From assembly GCA_021783685.1 (NCBI GenBank), contig JAJXTQ010000154.1:1-5345 (forward strand): 5,345 nucleotides of DNA. The letters are read 5' to 3'. The DNA comes from Pseudomonadota bacterium. GTDB lineage: Bacteria > Pseudomonadota > Gammaproteobacteria > UBA5335. A program made the translations under genes and the position numbers. The notes under the pieces are model-generated. The model did not search any database. It had not been told where the DNA came from and saw only the letters and a list, made by a program, of their open reading frames with translations. Positions 1-5,345 of this stretch are shown piece by piece (position 1 is the first letter of the stretch; each line of letters opens with the position of its first letter).

Positions 1-983
1 AAGGTGTCGCGCGCAGGCAGTCCCGCCAGGCGCTGCACGACGGGCTCGACGAAAAGCCGGAACGTCACATAGGCCGAAACCGGGTTGCCAGGCAGCCCCA
101 TCAACCAGCAATTGCCGAGACGTCCGAAAACGAGCGGACGGCCAGGCTTGACGGCAACACGCCAGAAATCGAGTTGGCCACGCTGGGCCAGCACGGGACG
201 CACCCAGTCCGCTTCCCCCACCGACACCCCGCCGGTCACAATGACCAGGTCAAGGTCTGCGGTCTGTGCAAAGCGCGCCGAGAGTTGCTCGGGATCGTCG
301 GGCACGGTTCCCAGATCGCGCAGGCTCACGCAGGGTCGGGACAGCAGCGCCGCCAGCATGGGGCGGTTGCTGTCATACAGTTCACCCGACGCCAGCGAGG
401 TGCCCGGCGGGCGCAGTTCCGATCCGGTCGACAACAGCCCGACCCGGACCGGCCGCGCGACCGTCACCGAGACCATCCCGAGGGCCGCGAGCAGCGCGAT
501 GACGCGAGCGTCGATCCGGCAACCTGCGCCGAGCATCTCCTCGCCGGCCGCGGCATCCTCTCCGGCCAGGCGCACATTGGCCCCTGCCGTGAGCGTCGCA
601 TCCAGCGTGATCCATCCCTCGTCCGCCTGCACGCGCTCCTGGGCGATGACGGTATCGGCGCCCGCAGGAACCACGGCGCCGGTCATGATGCGCGCGCAGG
701 TTCCGGGCGCAACCGTCCCCGACCATGGCGCGCCGGCCAAGGCGCGACCCACAACCCGGAGCCGTCGTCCCGCCACGGCATCGTCCCCGCGCAGGGCATA
801 TCCGTCCAAAGCTGCGGCGTCCTCGCGCGGCAGTGCGGTCGGCGCATGAACCGGTCCGGCGAGTACCCGACCGTCCGCCTCGGCAAGCCCGATCCGCTCG
901 ACGCCCGCGACGGGGCCCACGGCGCCGAGCAGACGCAGGCGCGCCGCCTCGACGCTCAGATCCCGTGGATCATTCCCGGCCAT
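1..983 (-). CDS. moeA: MoeA, molybdopterin molybdenumtransferase (3' end cut by the window's left edge)
   Basis: MoeA ligates molybdate to adenylylated molybdopterin, releasing AMP and forming Moco, in the cytoplasm. I translated the minus strand by hand: 327 codons are open from the ATG at 981-983 to the left edge with no stop. The family is about 400 residues, so roughly the last 70-80 (most of domain IV) are missing. Family motifs appear in order: DGYALR (60-65), MTGAVVPAGADTV (from 100), a GED (142-143 are E, D) in the NVRLAGED stretch, STGSEL (185-190), YDSNRP (203-208), GGVSVGEADW (251-260), KPGRPLVFG (279-287) and GLPGNPVSAY (296-305). The start is well fixed: an in-frame TGA lies at 990-992, just upstream, and a GGTGAG Shine-Dalgarno-like site sits 5 nt before the ATG. 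The gene overlaps the end of mobA by 14 bp, which suggests translational coupling. Oddities: the usual PFDNSAMDGYA segment reads PREDAAALDGYA, and the usual STGDEL reads STGSEL. The Asp of DGYA, the Glu after STGS and the Asp of GEAD are kept. The family call is firm. Because the motifs are largely complete, I favour a working enzyme over a paralogue of other function. Confidence 0.95.
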   Translation of the reverse strand, partial: MAGNDPRDLSVEAARLRLLGAVGPVAGVERIGLAEADGRVLAGPVHAPTALPREDAAALDGYALRGDDAVAGRRLRVVGRALAGAPWSGTVAPGTCARIMTGAVVPAGADTVIAQERVQADEGWITLDATLTAGANVRLAGEDAAAGEEMLGAGCRIDARVIALLAALGMVSVTVARPVRVGLLSTGSELRPPGTSLASGELYDSNRPMLAALLSRPCVSLRDLGTVPDDPEQLSARFAQTADLDLVIVTGGVSVGEADWVRPVLAQRGQLDFWRVAVKPGRPLVFGRLGNCWLMGLPGNPVSAYVTFRLFVEPVVQRLAGLPARDT

Positions 984-1620
984 CGGCGCTCACCGTGACG
1001 CGCCCCATCGCCATCGTCAATGCCGCCAGTTCCTCGGCGTCATTGGCACCCCGCAGGGCATGGGTCCAGCCCGCGACACCGGCATCCACCAGCGCCGGGC
1101 CTTGTGCCTGCACCCACGCGCCCAGGCGCCGGGTCTCGCCGGCAACCGCCGTGACCAGCACATCGGCGAGTGCTCGATGAATCAGCAAAAACGCCGGCTG
1201 CAGGCGCCCGGCGTCCTGAGCGGTCGCCAGCAACCGATCCTCGCCGCACGCCGCAGCGCCGAGAAGCGCGGCGAGATCGCGCGGCACGGCCGGGCTGTCC
1301 ACCGGCGCCACCAGCAGCCATGGCGTTTCGATGCGGCGCAAGGCCGTGGCGATGCCGGCCAAGGGGCCCCGCCCGTCGGGCCAGTCATCGGCCAGGACAC
1401 GATGACCCAGGCGCGCATAGCGCTCGGAATCGCGGTTGGCGCTGATCCACACCTGTGAACTCTGGGCAGCCAGTCGATCGCACACATGCTGCACCAAGGC
1501 GCGCCCGCTCAACTGCGCCCATGCCTTGTCCACGCCGCCCCAGCGCCGGCTGCGCCCTCCGGCCAGAACGAGGCCGGTGATCTGAGTGCGCGCAATACCG
1601 GCGAGCGGAGGGGCGCTCAT
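970..1620 (-). CDS. mobA: MobA, molybdenum cofactor guanylyltransferase
   Basis: MobA transfers GMP from GTP to Moco, giving the molybdopterin guanine dinucleotide form needed by DMSO-reductase-family enzymes such as nitrate, formate or TMAO reductases; it acts in the cytoplasm. Using the ATG at 1618-1620 the protein has 216 residues (E. coli MobA is about 194). The nucleotide-binding signature LAGGRSRRWGGVDK lies at residues 19-32, GPLAGI at 85-90 and the PVDSP metal-binding motif at 106-110 (Asp108). A LQPAF segment and a C-terminal GANDAEEL, in place of the usual N-x-N-T-P-E-E-L, also fit the family. The open frame extends three codons further to a TTG at 1627-1629 that would overlap the moaA stop (219 residues). 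I prefer the ATG because the TTG has no spaced ribosome binding site, though the ATG's own site is also weak. The gene sits 5 nt after moaA and overlaps moeA by 14 bp, so the three are almost surely one transcript. The Trp in RRWGG, where Met or Phe is usual, is a departure but does not break the motif. Confidence 0.93.
   Translation of the reverse strand: MSAPPLAGIARTQITGLVLAGGRSRRWGGVDKAWAQLSGRALVQHVCDRLAAQSSQVWISANRDSERYARLGHRVLADDWPDGRGPLAGIATALRRIETPWLLVAPVDSPAVPRDLAALLGAAACGEDRLLATAQDAGRLQPAFLLIHRALADVLVTAVAGETRRLGAWVQAQGPALVDAGVAGWTHALRGANDAEELAALTMAMGRVTVSADGRE
989..994 (-). promoter_or_regulatory. Ribosome binding site of moeA
   Basis: On the minus strand this reads GGTGAG, 5 nt before the moeA ATG at 983, and it lies inside the last codons of mobA. 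It overlaps the in-frame TGA at 990-992 that closes the moeA frame upstream, so the start is well constrained. Confidence 0.55.
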
Positions 1621-1625
1621 GCGAC

Positions 1626-2630
1626 TCAACCGCCGGTATGGTTCATGAAGCGCACGATGCGCGCCTCGCCGCCGACCTGAAAATCATGCCCGCGTGGCTT
1701 GATCGCCAGCGCCTTGACGATTGCCTCCTGCAGCGCCCCGTCATCGCCGGGCCGGTCGCGCAGAATCGCGCGCAGGTCGACCGAGTGCTCCTGACCCAGG
1801 CAGAGCAGCAAGCGGCCCTGCGCGGTCACCCGCACCCGGTTGCACTGTTCGCAGAAGTTGTGCGAATGCGGCGAGATGAAGCCGACGCGCGTGGCACTGT
1901 CCGCCATGCGATCGTAACGGGCCGGCCCCGCCGTCCCGGCCGTGCTGCGGATCAGGGGGTAGCGCCGCGCGATGTCGGCGCGGATCCGGTCGCTGGGGTA
2001 GAAGCTCTCGGCCCGGTCGTGGGAGCGGATCGCGCCGAGCGGCATCTCCTCGATGAAGGCGATGTCGAAGCCCTGCGCGCGGGCAAAGTCGACCAGATCC
2101 AGCACTTCATCCTCGTTGCGTCCCTTGAGGATGACGGCGTTGATCCGGATGCGGGCAAAGCCCGCCGCGCGCGCCGCCTCGAGTCCCGCCAGAACCCGCT
2201 CGAGCTTGCCGACCCGGGTGATGGCCGCAAAACGCTCGGGCCGCAGGCTGTCCAAGCTGACGTTGAGCCGGCCGACGCCCGCCGCGGCCAGTGCTCCGGC
2301 CAGTTCAGCGAGACGGGATCCGTTGGTCGTCAAGGTGAGTTCGTCGAGTCCCGGCAGGCGCGCCAGCCGTTCCAGCAGCCAGGGCAAGTCGCGCCGCACC
2401 AAGGGCTCGCCGCCGGTGATCCGGATCCGTCGCACGCCCAGCGCCACGAAGGCCCGCCCCAGGGCAAGGAGTTCCTCGAGGGCAAGAATCTCGGCCCGGG
2501 GGACGAAGCGTGTGTCCTCCGGCATGCAATACACGCAGCGGAAATCGCAGCGGTCGGTCACCGAGATGCGGGCATAGTCCACCCGTCGACCGAAGCGATC
2601 GACCAGCACATCTGGCAATTTCTCAGGCAT
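1626..2630 (-). CDS. moaA: MoaA, GTP 3',8-cyclase (radical SAM)
   Basis: MoaA uses S-adenosylmethionine and iron-sulfur clusters to convert GTP to 3',8-cyclo-7,8-dihydro-GTP, the first step of Moco synthesis. With the ATG at 2628-2630 the protein has 334 residues, normal for the family. The radical SAM motif C-x3-C-x2-C is at Cys28, Cys32 and Cys35 (CDFRCVYC), followed by ITGGEP near 71-76. The second cluster, which binds GTP, is shown by Cys260, Cys263 and Cys277 (FCEQCNRVRVT ... LLLCL), with the two arginines of the CNRVR stretch kept. The protein ends in the Gly-Gly tail that the family needs for catalysis. The frame also opens at a TTG at 2646-2648 (340 residues), but the ATG is preceded by GGAG with 6 nt spacing, so I chose it; an in-frame TAG at 2664-2666 rules out a much longer form. 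It is the first gene of the moaA-mobA-moeA group and follows the efflux gene by 79 bp. No partner moaC, moaD or moaE is in the window. Confidence 0.97.
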   Translation of the reverse strand: MPEKLPDVLVDRFGRRVDYARISVTDRCDFRCVYCMPEDTRFVPRAEILALEELLALGRAFVALGVRRIRITGGEPLVRRDLPWLLERLARLPGLDELTLTTNGSRLAELAGALAAAGVGRLNVSLDSLRPERFAAITRVGKLERVLAGLEAARAAGFARIRINAVILKGRNEDEVLDLVDFARAQGFDIAFIEEMPLGAIRSHDRAESFYPSDRIRADIARRYPLIRSTAGTAGPARYDRMADSATRVGFISPHSHNFCEQCNRVRVTAQGRLLLCLGQEHSVDLRAILRDRPGDDGALQEAIVKALAIKPRGHDFQVGGEARIVRFMNHTGG

Positions 2631-2636
2631 CCAGCG

Positions 2637-2640
2637 CTCC
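2637..2640 (-). promoter_or_regulatory. Ribosome binding site of moaA that decides its start
   Basis: On the minus strand this reads GGAG, 6 nt before the ATG at 2630. This is good Shine-Dalgarno spacing and favours the ATG over the in-frame TTG 18 nt upstream. Confidence 0.7.
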
Positions 2641-2641
2641 G

Positions 2642-2655
2642 CGGCCAAGCGGCCG
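2642..2655. repeat. Short GC-rich inverted repeat upstream of moaA
   Basis: CGGCC at 2642-2646 and GGCCG at 2651-2655 can pair as a 5 bp stem around a 4-base loop. On the minus-strand transcript this hairpin would end one base before the GGAG ribosome binding site of moaA. There is no T-run after it, so it does not look like an intrinsic terminator. A GCCGGC is also repeated at 2652-2657 and 2674-2679. In GC-rich DNA such short repeats arise easily by chance, so a role in moaA expression is only a possibility. Confidence 0.35.
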
Positions 2656-2709
2656 GCAAGCGACTAGCATAACGCCGGCAGCGCCTGCGCGCCTACGGAA
2701 CGCCGAACC

Positions 2710-4140
2710 TCATCCGGCCGCCTGCCCAGCCCCGGCAGGCAGTTGCCACCCGCCCCCAAGTGCCTTGTACAGATCCACCAGCGCCCGCAACCGCGACTGT
2801 TGGGTCGTGATGCGCGCCAACTCGACGGCGAACAGACTGCGTTGGGCGTCCAATACCTCGAGGTAGTCCGAATAGCCTTCATCGAAGCGCCGCTGGGCCA
2901 AGCGGGCGGTCTCGCGCAGCGCCACGATCTGACGGTCCTGCGCGGTGACACGATCGACCGCCGCCGTGCGGCTTTCGAGTGCATCCAGCACTTCCCGAAA
3001 GGCGACACGAACGGTCTGCTGGTAGTTCACGACCGCCTGCTCGCGCCGCGCCTCGGCGGCCCGCACATTTGCCCGCGTCCGCCCGAAGTCGACGATGGGC
3101 GCGGCCAAGTCACCCGCAAACTGCCAGGTCTTCGCAGGACCGTTGAACAGTCCGCTCAGTTCCTCGCTCTGGGTACCCAGCAGACCGGTCAGCGACAGGG
3201 TCGGAAAGTAGGCCGCGCGCGCGATGCCGATTTCGGCATTGGCCGCACGCAACTGCTGCTCTGCGGCGCGAATGTCGGGTCGCCGCTCCAGCAGGCCGGA
3301 CGGCAGCCCCATCGGCACATCCGGCAGGGCGGGAAAATCCTCGATGGACCGGCCCGCCATGGCGGCAGGTTGCAGAATCTCGCGCGGCGTCCCGCCGATC
3401 AGAACGCTCAGGGCGTTGACTTGGAGGGCTCTCTGCCGGCGCAGCGACGGAAGCTCGGCCTCGGCCGCCGCCAGCTCGGATTCGGCCTGCCGGAATGCCA
3501 GCTGCGAGATCGCCCCGTTGCGGTAACGTGACTCCTGCAGCCGATAGCTCTCCTGGCGGGTCTGCACGGTCCGCTGGGCAACGTCGATCTGCTGGTCCAG
3601 CGCGCGCAGATTGAAATAACCCGTGGCCACATCCGCAGCGACCGCGAGCCTCACCGCAGCCTGAGTGGCCTCCCCGGCCACGAGCTGCGCCCGCGCCGCC
3701 TCGTTCGCCCGGGCCAGTCGTCCCCACAGGTCGATCTCGTAGCTGAGCACCGCCGCCACGCTGTAGTCGCCGACGATTTGTCCGCCGCCCGGGACAGCGG
3801 TGTCTGCGCTGCTGCGTTGGCGCGCGCCACTGGCTTGGGCTCGGAGCAATGGATAGCGCTCGGCGTCCCGCAGGTTGAGGATGGCGCGCGCTTCGGCGAC
3901 CCGCGCCGCCGCCAGCGAAACGTCGGCATTGCGGGCCAATGCTTCTTCGACGAGGTCCGTCAGGACCGGATCGCCGAACGCGTGCCACCACTGCGGATCG
4001 ATGCGGGCGGCCGGTGAGGCGGCGACCTTCGTCGCCTCCCACCCGTCCGGAAGATCCATTTCGGGTCGAACATGATCCGGTCCCAGCACGCAGCCGGACA
4101 GGCCAACGACCAAGACCACAGAGGCGATCCGCTTAACCAT
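2710..4140 (-). CDS. Outer-membrane factor lipoprotein of an RND efflux system (NodT/OprM family)
   Basis: This protein forms the outer-membrane and periplasmic exit duct of a tripartite efflux pump, docking with the adaptor and the RND transporter. It has 476 residues, usual for the family. The N-terminus is a lipoprotein signal: basic MVKR, a hydrophobic stretch and the lipobox LSGC with Cys17 as the lipidated residue. Residue +2 is Val rather than Asp, consistent with outer-membrane sorting. The following GPDHVRP is typical of this family. Two repeated TolC-like (OEP) halves follow, roughly 55-245 and 280-460. Clear family stretches are YEIDLWGRL (134-142), [11 protein letters not shown] (172-182), [19 protein letters not shown] (279-297), [13 protein letters not shown] (310-322) and [18 protein letters not shown] (347-364). 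The protein ends near [10 protein letters not shown], a common ending in this family. The start codon overlaps the stop of the pump gene by 8 bp, with an AGGAG site 10 nt upstream, so the two are co-translated partners. The substrate cannot be read from this gene; the OprM, OprN and TtgC type names are not distinguishable here, so I give no symbol. Confidence 0.95.
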   Translation of the reverse strand: MVKRIASVVLVVGLSGCVLGPDHVRPEMDLPDGWEATKVAASPAARIDPQWWHAFGDPVLTDLVEEALARNADVSLAAARVAEARAILNLRDAERYPLLRAQASGARQRSSADTAVPGGGQIVGDYSVAAVLSYEIDLWGRLARANEAARAQLVAGEATQAAVRLAVAADVATGYFNLRALDQQIDVAQRTVQTRQESYRLQESRYRNGAISQLAFRQAESELAAAEAELPSLRRQRALQVNALSVLIGGTPREILQPAAMAGRSIEDFPALPDVPMGLPSGLLERRPDIRAAEQQLRAANAEIGIARAAYFPTLSLTGLLGTQSEELSGLFNGPAKTWQFAGDLAAPIVDFGRTRANVRAAEARREQAVVNYQQTVRVAFREVLDALESRTAAVDRVTAQDRQIVALRETARLAQRRFDEGYSDYLEVLDAQRSLFAVELARITTQQSRLRALVDLYKALGGGWQLPAGAGQAAG

Positions 4141-5345
4141 GGGAGGTATGCTCCTGACCGGCGGCCCCGGCGGCAGGCTTCCGATCGGTCAACCGGCCGA
4201 TCAGGACGAAGAACATGGGCACGAAGATGGTCGCCAGAAAGGTCGCCGCCAGCATGCCCCCGATCACACCGGTGCCGATGGCATGGCGGCTGGCCGATCC
4301 GGCCCCGCTGCTGATGGCGAGTGGCAACACCCCCAGCATGAAGGCCAGCGAGGTCATGACGATCGGCCGGAAACGCAGGCGCGCGCCCTGCAGCGCGGCA
4401 TCGAAGACCGACGCCCCATCGCGGCGATGGATCATGGCGAATTCCACGATCAGAATCGCGTTCTTGGCCGACAGACCAATCAGCGTCAGCAGGCCGATCT
4501 GGAAATAGAGGTCGTTTTCCAGACCCCGCAGCCAGGTCGCCGCGATGGCGCCGAAAACGGCGAACGGCACGGCGGTGACCACCGCGAAGGGCAGGCTCCA
4601 ACGCTCGTACTGGGCGGCCAGGATCAGGAACACCATCACGATCCCGAACACGAACGCCAGCGTTCCGGTGCCGGTCGTCGCGAGCTCCTGATAGGCGGAC
4701 CCGATCCACCCCACCGAGTAGTTATTGTCCAGAACTTCCTGAGAGACCGCCTGCATGGCCGCGATCGCCTGTCCCGAGCTGTAGCCGGGTGCCGGCTCGC
4801 CCAGAATCTTGGCCGCCGGAAACACATTGAAGCGCTCGACCAGATCCGGCCCCATGGTGCGCCTGACCTTGAGCAGTGCATCCAGCGGCACCAGGTTGCC
4901 ATCGTTCGAGCGCACGAAGACGTGGCGCAGATCCTCCGGAGAACGACGAAAATCCGATTCCGATTGCAGATTCACCCGATAGCTGCGCCCGAACAGCGTG
5001 AAATCGTTGACGTAGAGGCTGCCGAAGGTGCTCTGCATGATGGTGAACACCTGGTTGATCGGCACGTTCAGCGCCCGCGCCTTTTCCCGGTCGAGTTCGG
5101 CGTAATACTGGGGCGTGGCGGGGGAAAAAGTCGTCCGCAGCCCGGTCAGCTCCGGGCGCTTGCGCGCCGCCTCGAGCAGCCGGTTCGCGGCCTCCATCAA
5201 AGCCGTGCTGCCGGCCCCGCTGCGGTCCTGCAGATAGGCCTCGAAGCCGCCGGTGGTGCTGATGCCGGTGATGGGAGGCGGATTGAACCCGAACGCGACC
5301 CCTTCGCGAAGATCACGGGCCAGACCCGAGAACGGCCCCACGAGT
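4133..5345 (-). CDS. RND efflux transporter, HAE1 (AcrB/MexF-like) inner-membrane pump, C-terminal part (5' end beyond the right edge)
   Basis: This is the proton-driven inner-membrane pump of a tripartite efflux system that exports hydrophobic and amphiphilic compounds. About 403 codons are present against roughly 1,040-1,060 for the family, so only the C-terminal 40 percent is seen. The frame stays open to the right edge, and the GTG at 5339-5341 is an internal Val codon. Numbering from that codon, residues 1-215 are the second periplasmic porter/docking half ([20 protein letters not shown], 21-40; [16 protein letters not shown], 108-123). Five membrane helices follow, matching TM8-TM12 of AcrB, at about 224-245, 250-271, 277-301, 325-344 and 354-381. 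The proton-relay Lys in GLSAKNAIL (Lys293, AcrB Lys940) and the Arg in RFRP (Arg325, AcrB Arg971) are present; the Asp pair of TM4 is outside the window. The PPPI-TTGGFE region resembles the MexF subgroup more than AcrB, an inference from memory of the families. The stop overlaps the outer-membrane factor start by 8 bp. Confidence 0.95.
   Translation of the reverse strand, partial: LVGPFSGLARDLREGVAFGFNPPPITGISTTGGFEAYLQDRSGAGSTALMEAANRLLEAARKRPELTGLRTTFSPATPQYYAELDREKARALNVPINQVFTIMQSTFGSLYVNDFTLFGRSYRVNLQSESDFRRSPEDLRHVFVRSNDGNLVPLDALLKVRRTMGPDLVERFNVFPAAKILGEPAPGYSSGQAIAAMQAVSQEVLDNNYSVGWIGSAYQELATTGTGTLAFVFGIVMVFLILAAQYERWSLPFAVVTAVPFAVFGAIAATWLRGLENDLYFQIGLLTLIGLSAKNAILIVEFAMIHRRDGASVFDAALQGARLRFRPIVMTSLAFMLGVLPLAISSGAGSASRHAIGTGVIGGMLAATFLATIFVPMFFVLIGRLTDRKPAAGAAGQEHTSHG
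4142..4155 (-). promoter_or_regulatory. Ribosome binding site of the outer-membrane factor gene inside a small hairpin
   Basis: On the minus strand AGGAG (4151-4155) lies 10 nt before the ATG at 4140, within the end of the pump gene. GGAG there can pair with CTCC at 4142-4145 as a 4 bp stem with a 5-base loop. If it forms, the site would be hidden until ribosomes finishing the pump gene open it. The pairing is seen in the sequence; the coupling role is inference, and a 4 bp stem is weak. Confidence 0.45.

Noticed and set aside
1..983. moeA as a truncated pseudogene
   Set aside because: The missing C-terminus is due to the window edge; the frame is open throughout and no frameshift is seen.
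85..998. Plus-strand open frames of 254 and 274 codons opposite moeA
   Set aside because: The minus strand here carries an unbroken moeA with all the family motifs. The plus-strand translations are low-complexity, rich in Arg, Ala and Pro, and match no family.
1638..2672. Long plus-strand open frame (344 codons) antisense to moaA
   Set aside because: It mirrors a certain radical SAM gene, has no recognisable motifs and is typical of antisense open frames in GC-rich DNA.
2642..2679. Intrinsic terminator after the outer-membrane factor gene
   Set aside because: The stems are 5-6 bp and no T-run follows on the minus strand.
2631..2709. Moco riboswitch (moco RNA motif) upstream of moaA
   Set aside because: The motif needs well over 100 nt of leader with a set of stems. 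Only 79 nt separate the genes, and the visible pairings are short and do not resemble it.
2743..3531. Plus-strand 262-codon open frame antisense to the outer-membrane factor gene
   Set aside because: Shadow of a confident gene, with no ribosome binding site or domain that I can recognise.
3960..4709. Minus-strand 249-codon open frame across the pump and outer-membrane factor junction
   Set aside because: It is a shifted frame of two well-supported genes; its translation is Arg- and Gly-rich with no motifs.

Overview
The window is a GC-rich, fully coding stretch from a bacterium. All five genes lie on the minus strand and read from the right edge to the left. The proteins are ordinary members of well-known families. 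High GC, tight gene overlaps and an RND pump paired with an outer-membrane factor point to a Gram-negative bacterium, probably a proteobacterium. The sequence does not support naming a genus.

Right half (2710-5345): the 3' part of an RND (HAE1/AcrB-MexF type) inner-membrane efflux pump gene, cut by the right edge. It overlaps by 8 bp a complete gene for a NodT/OprM-type outer-membrane factor lipoprotein. Together they form two of the three parts of a tripartite drug/solvent efflux system. The periplasmic adaptor gene is not in the window; in this family it usually lies upstream of the pump, which would be past the right edge.

Left half (1-2630): a molybdenum cofactor (Moco) cluster, moaA - mobA - moeA. 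MoaA starts the pathway by cyclising GTP. MoeA inserts molybdate into molybdopterin. MobA adds GMP to make the bis-MGD form used by DMSO-reductase-family enzymes. The genes are packed tightly: 5 nt between moaA and the preferred mobA start, and a 14 bp overlap between mobA and moeA. moeA runs off the left edge, so its C-terminal domain is not visible.

Between the two halves lies the only real intergenic gap, 79 bp (2631-2709). It holds the moaA ribosome binding site, a short GC-rich inverted repeat and no convincing terminator. The Moco genes may therefore be partly read through from the efflux operon or have their own weak promoter. There are no tRNA or rRNA genes, mobile elements, CRISPR arrays or long repeats, and no sign of a novel system. 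The points worth a second look are small ones: start-site and coupling details, and a few residue departures in MobA and MoeA.
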